Origin: Lysobacteraceae bacterium
Lineage (GTDB): Bacteria > Pseudomonadota > Gammaproteobacteria > Xanthomonadales > Xanthomonadaceae
Reading direction: 5' to 3'
Assembly: GCA_003241895.1 (NCBI GenBank)
Contig: QBLY01000024.1
Span: 1 to 39,158 of the forward strand
DNA length: 39,158 nt
Positions 1 through 8,850 of this stretch are shown here, one piece after another. Position 1 is the stretch's first letter, and each line of letters starts with the position of its first letter. The notes below the pieces were generated by a model that did no database searches, was not told the origin of the DNA, and was given only the letters and a program-made list of their open reading frames with translations. The translations under genes were made by a program, and so were the position numbers.

Positions 1-1
1 C

Positions 2-409
2 GCCAAGCCCGATCCGGCCACCGAAGCCACGGCATTTTCGCCGCAAACCAACCTCATCCCGCAAGACAGCGCCCGCGCGCTGCTGTCGCGATTCACCGAC
101 GCCTACATCGCCGGCGACATCCAACGGCTGATGGGCCTGTTCACCCGCGACGCCGTCAACAACCGCGGTGGCCGCGACGCCATTGCCGACGACTACCAGT
201 CGCTGTTTTCGAAATCGCGCCAACGCCGGCTTACGCTGTGGCCCAGCGGCTGGGTGGAGCGCGAAAGCGAAGTGGTGGTGCTGGCCACCTACGAAACCTG
301 GGTGAAAGAAGGCCGCGTGCTGCCCGGCAACACCACCCGCGGCACCATCCGCTTCACCCTGCGCCGCGAAAACGGCGAGCTCAAGATCAGCCGGTTGCTG
401 CATGAGTAG
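2..409 (+). CDS. NTF2/SnoaL-like domain protein, 5' end cut by window
   Basis: The reading frame is open from the first bases of the window to the TAG at 407-409, so the start lies outside. The visible 135 residues look like the C-terminal cone fold of the NTF2/SnoaL/DUF4440 superfamily: a helix with the pattern LLSRFTDAYIAGDIQRLMGLF, then alternating strands with a conserved-looking YETWV and a terminal GTIRFTLRRENGELKISRL strand pattern. Many such domains sit in polysaccharide loci as accessory proteins, sometimes fused to an N-terminal TPR or kinase-like part that I cannot see here. The stop overlaps the ATG of the next gene by 8 bases, so the two are probably translationally coupled. The family call is from fold-like pattern only; the exact role is unknown. 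Confidence 0.65.
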   Translation, partial: AKPDPATEATAFSPQTNLIPQDSARALLSRFTDAYIAGDIQRLMGLFTRDAVNNRGGRDAIADDYQSLFSKSRQRRLTLWPSGWVERESEVVVLATYETWVKEGRVLPGNTTRGTIRFTLRRENGELKISRLLHE

Positions 410-1655
410 TTCGCCGCTGCGCCGCCGCGGGCGTTACCTGCTGCTGGCCGTAGCCACCGGTGCGCTGGCGTGGCTGGCCGGCGGCGCCATCACCGCGGGC
501 ATGGCCGACCACTACGCCCTTTCCGACCCGGCCCGCGCCCTGGCCTGGCGCAGCGACCACCCCGAGGCCCTGTACCAACAGGCGCGGCGCTTGGCGGCCG
601 ACCCGGCGCAGCAAGAGGCCGCGGCCGAACTGGCCCGCCGCGCCCTGCGCGCCAACCCGCTGGACGGCCGCAGCTACCGCGTGCTGGCCGGCCTGGCTGA
701 AGCCCGTGGCAACCGCGCCGAAGCGGCCCGCCTGTATGCCGTGGCCGCCCAGCGCGCGCCGCGCGACGCGCTCAGCCAGGCCTGGATGCTGGACTACCAC
801 CTGGCCGAAGGCGACCTGCCGGCGGCCATGCGCAACCTGGACCTGATGCTGCGGGTGAACCCGGCGCTGTTCGTCACCCTCGAGCCCATGCTGCTGTCCC
901 TGGCCAGCGAGCCGCGCGCGCACGAAGCCCTGGCCGACCGCCTGGCCAGTGCGCCGCCCTGGCGCGGCCGCCTGTTGGCGCTGGTGGCCGCCAAGGCGCC
1001 GGACCGACAGGCCGTGGCGCCGCTGTTCGACCGCCTGCGCAAAGCGCCCGGCGGGCTGGCCCCGGCCGAGCTTTCCGTGTGGCTGGACCGCCTGGGCCGC
1101 GACGGGGAGTGGGGCCAGGCCTACCTGATTTGGGTAAGCCAGCTGCCGCCCGAGCGCCTGCAGGGGCTGGGCAATCTTTACAACGGCAGCTTCGAATGGG
1201 AGCCGGGGCAGGGCGCCTTCCACTGGCGCCTGGCCCGCGTGGCCGGCGCCCGCATCGACCGCCTGCCCACCGACGGCGCCCAGGGCCGGCTGGCCCTGCG
1301 CGTGGCGTTCGAAGACCGCCGCGTGCCCTTTGCCAACGTGAGCCAGCTGCTGGCCCTGGCCCCCGGCCGCTACACGCTGTCGGGCCAGGCCAAGCCCGAC
1401 AACCTGCGCACCGAACGCGGCCTGGTGTGGACGGTCACCTGCGCCAGCGGTGGCGCCGCGCTGGGCGAAACCGCGCCATTGCGCGGCAACGGCCCGTGGC
1501 GCCAATTCGAGGCCGCGTTCGAAGTGCCGGCCCAAGACTGCGCCGCCCAATGGCTGGTGCTGCGATTGCCTGCCCGTATCCCCGCTGAACAGCGTATCGG
1601 CGGCCGCGCCTGGTTCGACGCCATGAAGATCACCCGCGTGCGGGTAAGTAACTGA
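402..1655 (+). CDS. Membrane-anchored TPR-like protein with C-terminal carbohydrate-binding-like domain
   Basis: This 417-residue protein starts with a short basic stretch followed by one hydrophobic segment (about residues 12-32), so it is probably anchored in the inner membrane with the rest in the periplasm. Residues about 50-240 are Ala/Leu/Arg-rich helical repeats of TPR type, for example the AARLYAVAAQRAPRDA pattern near residue 115. Residues about 255-415 are strand-rich with NGSFEWE and a terminal LRLPARI...AWFDAMKI pattern, resembling the jelly-roll carbohydrate-binding domains found at the end of TPR proteins in exopolysaccharide loci. It overlaps the upstream gene by 8 bases. A role as a periplasmic scaffold for polysaccharide assembly is inferred from domains and position. 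Confidence 0.75.
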   Translation: MSSSPLRRRGRYLLLAVATGALAWLAGGAITAGMADHYALSDPARALAWRSDHPEALYQQARRLAADPAQQEAAAELARRALRANPLDGRSYRVLAGLAEARGNRAEAARLYAVAAQRAPRDALSQAWMLDYHLAEGDLPAAMRNLDLMLRVNPALFVTLEPMLLSLASEPRAHEALADRLASAPPWRGRLLALVAAKAPDRQAVAPLFDRLRKAPGGLAPAELSVWLDRLGRDGEWGQAYLIWVSQLPPERLQGLGNLYNGSFEWEPGQGAFHWRLARVAGARIDRLPTDGAQGRLALRVAFEDRRVPFANVSQLLALAPGRYTLSGQAKPDNLRTERGLVWTVTCASGGAALGETAPLRGNGPWRQFEAAFEVPAQDCAAQWLVLRLPARIPAEQRIGGRAWFDAMKITRVRVSN

Positions 1656-1660
1656 TCCGA

Positions 1661-1709
1661 AACATTTATCGGGCAATCTGCATGGGTCGCCAACCGGCCG
1701 ATAAACGTT
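1661..1709. repeat. 12-base inverted repeat with 25-base spacer
   Basis: The arms are 1661-1672 (AACATTTATCGG) and 1698-1709 (CCGATAAACGTT); they pair at 11 of 12 positions. The element lies in the 127-base gap between the TPR gene and the FecR-like gene. No T-run follows it, so it is not a classical intrinsic terminator. It could be an operator, an mRNA stem-loop or a leftover terminator. Confidence 0.4.
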
Positions 1710-1782
1710 GCCATACCTTCCGGGGTGGCCTAAGCTCATTCCGTACTTCGTAATACCAGTAGTTCACAAAGGAAACACCGCC

Positions 1783-2244
1783 ATGATCCGTACCGCACTC
1801 CTCCTGTCCGCCTTGTTCGCCGCGCCCGCGTTTGCCGCGGAAACCGCCGAACCCGCCGCTACGCTCAGCGCGCAGCAGGGCACCGTGCTGGTCAACCAGG
1901 GCGACGAGTTCATCACCGCCAGCGAAGCCCAGCCGCTGCTGGCCGGCGACCGCGTGATGGTGATGGAAGGCGGCAGCGCCGAAATCACCTTCACCGACGG
2001 CTGCGTCCTGCCGCTGGAGTCCGGTTCGCTGCTGGAAGTGCCGGCCCTTTCCACCTGCGCCGGAACGGTGGCCAGCGTGCAGAGCATCGGCCCCAGCTAC
2101 GCGGAGGCCTTGGGCGGCGGCTCGCCGGTTGGCTGGGGCCCTATCCTCACGTTCGGCACCTTTGGTCTGCTGATCGCTGTTGATATCGCCACCAACGATT
2201 TGAGTTTCAGAGGCGGCATCGTGCCGACGCCCGCCAGCCCGTAA
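1783..2244 (+). CDS. Secreted FecR-like domain protein
   Basis: The 153-residue protein has a clear signal peptide (MIRTALLLSALFAAPAFA, cleavage likely after AFA). Residues about 28-75 follow the FecR pattern: GTVLVNQG..., then LLAGDRVMVMEGGSAEITFTDGC. Two cysteines (in TDGC and STCAG) could form a disulfide. A hydrophobic stretch near residues 118-135 (WGPILTFGTFGLLIAVDIA) may be a second membrane segment, so the mature protein may stay membrane-attached. The ATG at 1783 was chosen because it is preceded by AAAGGAAA at good spacing and begins the signal peptide. FecR-like proteins of this size are common near polysaccharide genes; their role there is not established. A strong terminator follows. 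Confidence 0.75.
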   Translation: MIRTALLLSALFAAPAFAAETAEPAATLSAQQGTVLVNQGDEFITASEAQPLLAGDRVMVMEGGSAEITFTDGCVLPLESGSLLEVPALSTCAGTVASVQSIGPSYAEALGGGSPVGWGPILTFGTFGLLIAVDIATNDLSFRGGIVPTPASP

Positions 2245-2270
2245 CGCCCGGGTCCAAGTACGCAACGAAC

Positions 2271-2293
2271 AGGCCGCCTCCGGGCGGCCTTTT
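2271..2293 (+). terminator. Rho-independent terminator after the FecR-like gene
   Basis: The perfect 8-base stem AGGCCGCC/GGCGGCCT (2271-2278 with 2283-2290) has a TCCG loop and runs into four T residues (2290-2293). It lies 27 bases past the stop at 2244, so it separates the first three genes from the O-antigen ligase-type gene at 2414. Confidence 0.85.
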
Positions 2294-2413
2294 CATTGAC
2301 CATTGCCACGACGATTTGCGGACGCCGCGCACGGTGGTTTAGCGGGATAGTCGGCTATCATCACCCGCAGTTGACGGGCCACAGGAAGTGTCCCTCGCCA
2401 CGGGAATTCAACG

Positions 2414-3778
2414 ATGCCGCAGGCCGCCACGCGCACCGCAATCGCAAGCCTGCAGTGGCCCCTGGCCGCCACGCTGCTGCTGCTGTGCCTGGTGCTGGGC
2501 GGGGGGCAGGGCACGCTGGGCGATGCGCTGTGCCAGGCACTGGCGGCGCTGCTGATCATCACCACGCTGTGGCGCAGCGAAACCGACATCGAAGCCGCAC
2601 TGCCGCGCGCCGCCTGGCTGGCGCTGCTGCCTTTGGCCCTGCCGCTGCTGCAGCTGCTGCCGGTGCCCGACGCGCTTTGGCTTTCATCCCCCGCGCGCGT
2701 TGAAATCGCCGCGCAGCTGGCCACGGCCGGCATTGAACCCACGCACCGGCTAAGCCTGGTTCCGTACGGCACGCAAACGTCCCTGGCCTGGCTGCTGCCG
2801 GCGGTGGCGCTGTTTCTGGCGGCGCTGCAGTTCGACGTGCGCCAGCGCCTGCGGCTGGTGGCCGTGCTGCTGGCCGTGGCCGTGGCCGGCACCGTGCTGG
2901 GCATTGCCCAACTGGCCGGCGGCCCCGAAACCGCGCTGCGCTTTTACACCATCACCAACCCGACCGAAGCGGTGGGCTTCTTCGCCAACCGCAACCACTT
3001 CGCCAGCCAGCTGGCGCTGGCCTTGCCCTTCGTGCTGATTGGCACCGCCGCCTGGTGGAGCGCGCGCCGCGACAACAGCCACGCCGCGCTGCTGTGGCTG
3101 CTGGCCGGCGTGGGCCTGGCGGCGCTGCTGATCCTCGGCCTGGCCATGGCGCGGTCGCGCGGCGGCCTGCTGCTGGGCATGGTGGCCATTGCGCTCAGCG
3201 TGCCGGCGGTGCTGGCACTGCGCCGCCAGCGCGGCGGCACGCGCCGCATCATCGCCGTCATCGTGGCGGTGGGCCTGCTGCTGAGCGTGCAGTTCGCGCT
3301 GTTCGGCATCCTGCAGCGCTTCCAGAACGACCCGATGGACGACGCGCGCTTCCAGTACGCCCCGCTCACCGTGCAAGCCGCGCACGACCACGCGCCGCTG
3401 GGCACCGGGCTGGGCGGGTTCCGCCGAGCCTTTGAAGCCTACGACGTGGATTCGCCGGGGTACGCCTACATCAACCACGCCCACAACGATTACGCCGAGC
3501 TGTGGCTGGAAGGCGGCTGGCTGGCGCTGGCCTTGGCCCTGCCGCTGGCCGGCGCCTTCGTGCTGGGCAGCTGGCGCGCCTGGCGCCGCCGCGACGCCAG
3601 CGCCCGCGAACAGCTGCTGGCCCGCGGCGCCATCATCGGCCTGCTGGGGCTGGCCCTGCATTCACTGGCCGACTACCCGCTGCGCACCACCGCGCTTATC
3701 GCCTGCGCCGGCCTGCTGGCCGCCCTGCTGAGCCCACCGCGTTCCCATCGAACGCACACACAAATGCAACGGACTTGA
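2414..3778 (+). CDS. O-antigen ligase/polymerase family membrane protein (Wzy_C)
   Basis: This 454-residue polytopic protein has about 10-12 hydrophobic segments and the Wzy_C signature features: [10 protein letters not shown] (residues 189-198), ARSRGG (246-251), [11 protein letters not shown] (330-340), the [15 protein letters not shown] motif (354-368) and a final HSLADYPLR. The large periplasmic loop between about 300 and 370 holds the conserved His/Asn/Asp. The family transfers undecaprenyl-linked glycan to lipid A core or to protein, or polymerises repeat units; sequence alone does not separate these. It is the first gene after the terminator at 2271-2293, so a promoter probably lies at 2294-2413, where TATCAT (2355-2360) is a weak -10 candidate. 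It is followed after 8 bases by the dehydrogenase gene. Confidence 0.9.
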   Translation: MPQAATRTAIASLQWPLAATLLLLCLVLGGGQGTLGDALCQALAALLIITTLWRSETDIEAALPRAAWLALLPLALPLLQLLPVPDALWLSSPARVEIAAQLATAGIEPTHRLSLVPYGTQTSLAWLLPAVALFLAALQFDVRQRLRLVAVLLAVAVAGTVLGIAQLAGGPETALRFYTITNPTEAVGFFANRNHFASQLALALPFVLIGTAAWWSARRDNSHAALLWLLAGVGLAALLILGLAMARSRGGLLLGMVAIALSVPAVLALRRQRGGTRRIIAVIVAVGLLLSVQFALFGILQRFQNDPMDDARFQYAPLTVQAAHDHAPLGTGLGGFRRAFEAYDVDSPGYAYINHAHNDYAELWLEGGWLALALALPLAGAFVLGSWRAWRRRDASAREQLLARGAIIGLLGLALHSLADYPLRTTALIACAGLLAALLSPPRSHRTHTQMQRT

Positions 3779-3786
3779 GACAAAGC

Positions 3787-5064
3787 ATGCCGACCCTGGA
3801 AGACACCCGCATCGCCATCATCGGCCTGGGCTACGTGGGCCTGCCGCTGGCGGTGGAGTTCGGCAAACAGTTCACCACCGTGGGCTACGACATCCGCAGC
3901 GCCCGCATCAGCGAACTGCGCCAAAGCCACGACAGCACCCTGGAATGCAGCGCCGAAGAATTGGCCAGCGCCCCGAAGCTCACCTACACCAGCACCCTGG
4001 CCGACATCGCCGCCTGCAACGTCTACATCGTTACCGTGCCCACGCCCATTGATTCGGCCAAGCGGCCCGACCTCACCCCGCTGATCAAAGCCAGCGAAGC
4101 CATCGGCAGCGTGCTCAAGCAGGGCGACGTGGTGGTGTACGAAAGCACCGTTTACCCCGGCTGCACCGAAGAAGACTGCGTGCCCATCCTGGAACGCGTG
4201 AGCGGCCTGGTGTTCAACCAGGACTTTCATTGCGGCTACAGCCCCGAACGCATCAATCCCGGCGACAAGGCCCACCGCCTGGCCAACATCAAGAAGGTCA
4301 CCAGCGGCAGCACGCCCGCCGTGGCCGACTACGTGGACGCCCTGTACGGCCGCATCATCACCGCCGGCACCCACAAGGCGCCCAGCATCAAGGTGGCCGA
4401 AGCCGCCAAGGTGATCGAAAACACCCAGCGCGATCTGAACATCGCCCTGGTGAACGACCTGGCCATCCTGTTCAACAAGCTGGGCATCGACACCCTGGAC
4501 GTGCTGGAAGCCGCCGGCACGAAGTGGAACTTCCTGCCGTTCCGGCCCGGGCTGGTGGGCGGGCACTGCATTGGCGTGGACCCGTACTACCTCACGCACA
4601 AGGCGCAGCAGGTGGGGCACCACCCGCAGGTGATATTGGCGGGGCGGCGCACCAACGACAGCATGGGGCCCTACGTGGCCGACCAGGTGATCAAGCTGAT
4701 GGTGCGCAAGGGGATCAACCCGGTGGGCGCGAAGGTGCTGGTGCTGGGCTTGGCGTTCAAGGAAAACTGCCCCGACCTGCGCAACACCCGCGTGGTGGAC
4801 ATCATCGAAACCCTGCGCGGCTACAACGTGCAGGTGGACGTGCATGACCCGTGGGTGGACGTGGCGGAAGCCAAGCATGAGTACGGCCTTGATCCTGTTG
4901 CGGCGCCGGCGCAGGGCGCCTACGACGCGGTCATCCTGGCCGTGGCCCACGAACAGTTCCGGGCGCTGGGCGCCGAGGGTATCCGCGGCTTTGCCAAAGC
5001 CAAGTCCGTGGTTTATGACGTAAAGCACGTGCTTCCCCCTGCCAGCGCAGACGCCCGCCTTTAG
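3787..5064 (+). CDS. tviB: UDP-N-acetylhexosamine 6-dehydrogenase, TviB/WbpO type
   Basis: This 425-residue enzyme belongs to the UDP-glucose/GDP-mannose dehydrogenase family. It has the N-terminal NAD site GLGYVGLP (residues 13-20), the TVPTP motif, [10 protein letters not shown] and the catalytic-cysteine segment [15 protein letters not shown] with Cys261. The family oxidises C6 of a UDP-sugar to a uronic acid using two NAD+. The start FEFGKQF-like pattern, the DSAKRPDL stretch and [11 protein letters not shown] match the Vi-antigen TviB/WbpO branch, which uses UDP-GlcNAc or UDP-GalNAc, better than the UDP-glucose branch. The ATG at 3787 places the NAD motif at the usual distance; the frame is open far upstream only because the preceding gene is GC-rich. 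TviB usually pairs with an epimerase, and here the adjacent epimerase is decayed. Confidence 0.88.
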   Translation: MPTLEDTRIAIIGLGYVGLPLAVEFGKQFTTVGYDIRSARISELRQSHDSTLECSAEELASAPKLTYTSTLADIAACNVYIVTVPTPIDSAKRPDLTPLIKASEAIGSVLKQGDVVVYESTVYPGCTEEDCVPILERVSGLVFNQDFHCGYSPERINPGDKAHRLANIKKVTSGSTPAVADYVDALYGRIITAGTHKAPSIKVAEAAKVIENTQRDLNIALVNDLAILFNKLGIDTLDVLEAAGTKWNFLPFRPGLVGGHCIGVDPYYLTHKAQQVGHHPQVILAGRRTNDSMGPYVADQVIKLMVRKGINPVGAKVLVLGLAFKENCPDLRNTRVVDIIETLRGYNVQVDVHDPWVDVAEAKHEYGLDPVAAPAQGAYDAVILAVAHEQFRALGAEGIRGFAKAKSVVYDVKHVLPPASADARL

Positions 5065-5115
5065 CCCACTTTTTCGGGAGGGGTCAGAACCCTGTCCCAG
5101 TTATCGGAATCACGA

Positions 5116-6129
5116 ATGAAAGTCTTGGTCACCGGCACCGCTGGGTTCATCGGCTCCCACCTCGCCATCCGCCTGCTTGAGCGGGGCGACGAAGTGGTGG
5201 GCTTCGACAACATGAGCGATTACTACGACGTTAACCTGAAGAAGGCGCGCCTGGACCGCTTCATGGACGACCCGAACAACACCCATATCGAAGCCGACCT
5301 GGCCGACTGCGTTGCGGTGGAAGCGGCGTTCGCCGCGCACAAGCCGCAGCGCGTGGTGAACTTGGCTGCGCAGGCGGGCTCGCTATGCGGCCGAAAACCC
5401 GCACGTGTACGTCAGCAGCAACGTCACCGGCTTCCTGCACATATTGGAGGGCTGCCGCCACCATGGCGTGGAGCACCTAGTGTTCGCGTCCACCAGTTCG
5501 GTGTACGGCACCAATCTCAAGATGCCATTCCCCGAGCACCAGCCGCCCGAGCAACCGCTGACGCTTCATGCAGCCAAGAAAAAAACGCGGAAGAGGATAG
5601 CGCACAGCTACGCGAACCTCTACGGCATTCCGTGTACCGGGCTGCGGTTCTTCACGGATTATGGCGTATGGGGCCGCCCAGACATGGCGCTGTTCCTGTT
5701 CACCAAGGCGATCCTGGCGGGCAGCCCATTAAGGTGTTCAACCATGGCAAGCACAAGCGCAGCTTCACTTACGTGGATGACATCGTGGAAGGCGTGATCC
5801 GCACGCTGGACCAGCCAGCGACGGCGAATTCCGAATGGGAGGGAATGGCGTCGGATCCGGCGACCAGCAATGCCCAGTACCGAATCTTCAATATCGGGAG
5901 TGAACGGCCGGTGGAGCTGCTGCGCTACATCGAGGTGCTGGCGCACCGCTTGGGCAAGAAGGCCGCGATGGAGATGTTGCCGCTGCAGGCGGGGGATGTG
6001 CCGGATACCGAGGCGGATTTGTCGGTCCTGATCGAGAGCGTTGGCTACCGGCCTATCGTGTGGGTGGAAGAAGGGATGAGGAATTTCGTGCGGTGGTATC
6101 GGGATCATTATCAAGTCGTCGAAACATGA
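5116..6129 (+). pseudogene. Decayed UDP-glucuronate 4-epimerase-like gene with two compensating frameshifts
   Basis: The gene starts with an intact Rossmann motif (GTAGFIGSH) and ends with an intact C-terminus, but the middle is read out of frame. Next to the intact paralogue at 24732-25742, two bases are missing at about 5380 (GTG reduced to T) and one base at about 5723 (GAG reduced to AG). The losses sum to three, so the frame is restored and no stop interrupts it. Within the shifted stretch (about 340 bases) the correct protein is still legible in the other frame, including the motif [11 protein letters not shown]. There the catalytic Tyr of YxxxK has become His (codon 5567-5569), TKKANEQM has become KKKTRKRI, and VYGP has become DYGV. 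The product would not be a working SDR epimerase. Confidence 0.88.
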
Positions 6130-6164
6130 CTTAGCCGGTTTTGTTCCAATTTTCTTGGACAAAA

Positions 6165-7163
6165 ATGACCGAAGTTCGCAGTTGTGAAGAGACGGAGAGA
6201 ATAGTGTCTGATTCCATAAGCGCAACCATGAAGCAACGATGCCCCCTGTGTACGGCAACTGTAGCGGAAGAAATTGAAAGAATCCGTTTCGATGACATTT
6301 GGCAAGCGCTCGCAACCGGCTGGAGTGCTAGGTTCAGTAATGAGATCGTGGATCGGCATACCCCGAGCGCGGAGACGGCGCTGCATGAATGTCTGAAGTG
6401 CGGCTTGCAGTACTTTGCGCCAGCCTGTCCTGGTGATGATGATTTCTATCGCGAACTCACGACCACTTCTGCCAGCTATTACATTCAGGATAAATGGGAC
6501 TTTCAGGAGGCTGCGAAAGTCATCAGACCGGGCGACGTAGTGCTTGACATCGCCTGTGGCTCCGGGAATTTTTTAAAAATAATCGGTGCGAAGGTTTGCG
6601 AAGCAATAGGAATTGACACTAACCCGGCCGCCGTCAGCGCAGCGCGCAGCCAAGGACTATCCGCCCACTGCATTAATTTGGCCGATTACGCCGCCAGCAA
6701 CGTCGGGCGCTTCGACGTTGTTACCGCGTTTCAGGTTATCGAACACATTGCCGAGGTGCAGCCGTTCGTTCTCAGTGCGCTTGCGTGTTGCAAGCCCGGT
6801 GGCAAGCTGATTTTGACCGTCCCGAACCGCCTGCGTTTTTCTCGTGAAAAATTTGAACCGCTTGACTGTCCACCGCATCATCTTTCACGGTGGACGAGCG
6901 AGCAATTCCATTGGCTGGCAGAGTTCTTCGGCTGTCGGATCATTGATGTGAGATACGAGCCAGCCACTATGTACGACTACAGAACGTTTCTGCGTCACAA
7001 AATCGCTGGTGTGGGGAGGGCCGACTCGCTCTGGGCGCGGCTAATAGGGCGCATCATATTATCCCCCACGCTTTACTCTCTTTATCGTCGACACGACTGG
7101 CTCGGCCGTTGGCCTCTGTGGCGCATGAGTGTTATGTGCGTCCTTGAGAAGGCACATCAGTGA
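6165..7163 (+). CDS. Class I SAM-dependent methyltransferase with N-terminal zinc-ribbon-like motif
   Basis: The protein has two CxxC pairs near its start (CPLC, then ECLKCGLQYF about 50 residues later), typical of methyltransferases in sugar loci that carry a small N-terminal metal-binding module. The SAM-binding motif I follows as VLDIACGSGNFL, with the acidic motif II at GIDTN and the motif DVVTAFQVIEHI. A tail with aromatic and basic residues follows. The family methylates sugars or other small molecules; the acceptor here is unknown. The ATG at 6165 gives 332 residues. An internal ATG at 6228 begins MKQRCPLC, which is where relatives usually start, and is an equally good choice. This is the first gene of the lower-GC cassette. 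Its stop overlaps the flippase start by 4 bases. Confidence 0.82.
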   Translation: MTEVRSCEETERIVSDSISATMKQRCPLCTATVAEEIERIRFDDIWQALATGWSARFSNEIVDRHTPSAETALHECLKCGLQYFAPACPGDDDFYRELTTTSASYYIQDKWDFQEAAKVIRPGDVVLDIACGSGNFLKIIGAKVCEAIGIDTNPAAVSAARSQGLSAHCINLADYAASNVGRFDVVTAFQVIEHIAEVQPFVLSALACCKPGGKLILTVPNRLRFSREKFEPLDCPPHHLSRWTSEQFHWLAEFFGCRIIDVRYEPATMYDYRTFLRHKIAGVGRADSLWARLIGRIILSPTLYSLYRRHDWLGRWPLWRMSVMCVLEKAHQ

Positions 7164-8629
7164 CAAGCTCAGAAACGTCACTCGCGAAGCAAGTCATCGG
7201 CGGTACCGGTGTCATTACCGTCGCTGGCGTCGCGGCCAGACTACTTGCGTTGTTGACCGTGCCAATCTTGACCCGCTTGTTGGGCCCGGCCGCTTATGGT
7301 GTGGCAGCGCTCGTCGGCACAGTGATCGCGCTCGCTTCAGTTTTAGCGCTTCTGGGCATCGATATGGCCTATGCCCGTTTCTATTTGCAGGAGAAGGAAA
7401 GTCAGCGCGCTGCTGTTGAACGCTTTTGCTGGCGGTTTGCAGCGTCAGGTGCCATCGTCGTTGCATTGCTCACTGCCGGAGGATGGTATTGGCTTGGGGG
7501 GCGTTGGCTGGACGATCACCACAGTATCGCCGCATATTCTGTGCTCGCGATAGGTTTGTCGGTTGCGGTCGCCATGACGACCACGCGCATCCGGTTGCTC
7601 GGCAACTACCGACGTATTGCGGCCGCCCTCTTTCTGGCGTCCGTGGTCTCGGCGATAGTCAGCATTGGACTGGTTTTCCTTTGGCGGACGGATGTATGGG
7701 TGCTGCTCTTTGGGGCAATCGCGGCATCCATCACAACCCTGCTCGTCCTGGGCCTGCCATCGAGATCATTTTTCAAGCCTTCGCACTTGCCACGGAACAC
7801 CAAACGCGCTGTCGTCTCACTCGGTGTGGCCGGCAGCATCACCGCACCCATGTACTGGGTCATTTCCTCTTCCGACCGCTGGTTTCTTTCGTACTATATG
7901 GATGCAGGTGAAGTCGGTGTTTACTCCGTCGCAGCTACTGTCGCAATGCTTGGGCTCATGCTCAACAGCAGTCTGACGTTGACGTGGTTTCCGGAAGCCA
8001 GTCGTCTCTATGGGGAGCAGGGGGCGGAGTCGCTTCCGTCTCTAGGACGAATGTGGACACGCCTGGTAACTGGACTGGCTATTGTTTGGCTGGCCGTCGC
8101 GGCGGCAGGCGGCGACGTGTTGCGAATTTTGGCTGCGCCGGCATTTCACCCCGGCGCGCAGTACATACCCTGGCTTGCGGGCGGGGTGTTCTTCTACGGG
8201 CTCGCGTCCTTGGCAAACACCGCACTGTTCTTAACGGCCAAGATGCGTTTCGCAGCCTACATGTGGAGTGCGGGGGCGTTACTCAGTGCATGTCTCTATT
8301 TAGTCCTGATACCTTATCTCGGTGCTCTTGGCGCTGCCATCTCCCAGTGCATAAGTTTTAGTTTGACCGCCCTCGGCGTTCTTGCGGTTTCACATCGGCT
8401 TCTGCCACTACCAGTTCCTGTTTTTCGGCTGACTATCGCCTTGGCGATTACTGTTGGTGCAGGCGTCGTAATGGCGCCGGAATGGGCCGGCCAGCCGGTG
8501 TGGAGTCTGGTGCTCAAGTTCCCTGTGGGTCTTCTGGTTGCAGGGATTGTTTTTGTGGTGATTGCGCCGGACTGGTGCCGACGCACGTTTGCCGGTTTGC
8601 GTCGCGTATTTGTTAGTGCAAAAGCCTGA
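7160..8629 (+). CDS. wzx: Oligosaccharide flippase, Wzx/MATE-like
   Basis: This 489-residue protein is hydrophobic throughout with about 12-14 transmembrane segments. It has the opening typical of polysaccharide-biosynthesis flippases: a short polar start, then VAGVAARLLALLTVPILTRLLGPAAYGVAAL. A charged loop holds SSSDRWFLSYYMDAGEVGVYSVAATVAM, which matches the SDR-F-L-Y-G-YSVA pattern of Wzx family members. The family moves undecaprenyl-diphosphate-linked repeat units to the periplasmic face. The GTG at 7160 overlaps the methyltransferase stop (GTGA), so the genes are coupled. The symbol is by family and context; substrate specificity is not readable. Confidence 0.88.
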   Translation: MTSSETSLAKQVIGGTGVITVAGVAARLLALLTVPILTRLLGPAAYGVAALVGTVIALASVLALLGIDMAYARFYLQEKESQRAAVERFCWRFAASGAIVVALLTAGGWYWLGGRWLDDHHSIAAYSVLAIGLSVAVAMTTTRIRLLGNYRRIAAALFLASVVSAIVSIGLVFLWRTDVWVLLFGAIAASITTLLVLGLPSRSFFKPSHLPRNTKRAVVSLGVAGSITAPMYWVISSSDRWFLSYYMDAGEVGVYSVAATVAMLGLMLNSSLTLTWFPEASRLYGEQGAESLPSLGRMWTRLVTGLAIVWLAVAAAGGDVLRILAAPAFHPGAQYIPWLAGGVFFYGLASLANTALFLTAKMRFAAYMWSAGALLSACLYLVLIPYLGALGAAISQCISFSLTALGVLAVSHRLLPLPVPVFRLTIALAITVGAGVVMAPEWAGQPVWSLVLKFPVGLLVAGIVFVVIAPDWCRRTFAGLRRVFVSAKA

Positions 8630-8850
8630 TGTGCGCGCTACGTATGCTTTCATCGAGTTTATATTTTAGACAGTGCGTGGGTGCTGAGTGCCAGACACAC
8701 ATTACACAGTCGGTTTGGCGAACAAGCTAAATACATGTTGGCCTTGCGCGCGCAGTTATTTTGGCTGGAGTTTGATCGTTTCGAAAAATCAGGCGCCTTC
8801 CCGATAGCTGTTATTGTGTCGGCAGGAAAACCCAAGGCGGGTCGATAAGC
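8630..8850 (+). other. Gap between flippase and asparagine synthase genes, open in the flippase frame
   Basis: These 221 bases hold no recognised gene. The flippase frame, after its TGA at 8627-8629, stays free of stops for 72 codons, to a TAA at 8846-8848. The translated stretch has no recognisable motif; its only ATG (8735) would give a 37-residue peptide. It may be a relic of a former gene or chance. TATATT at 8660-8665 is a possible -10 element, but I see no matching -35. No terminator is visible. Confidence 0.3.

Noticed and set aside
387-1739. Long - strand open frame opposite the TPR gene
   Set aside because: It mirrors the + strand gene's codon positions, is very rich in Gly/Ala/Gln/Arg and has no motif; it is a shadow of GC-rich coding.
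3673-5028. Long - strand open frame opposite the dehydrogenase gene
   Set aside because: Composition is His/Val/Gly-rich without motifs and the + strand carries a clear TviB-type enzyme.
5077-5097. Short element GGAGGGGTCA near the end of the TviB gene, seen again at 34930-34939
   Set aside because: It resembles part of REP-type elements, but only a 10-base core is shared and no paired inverted copy is present.
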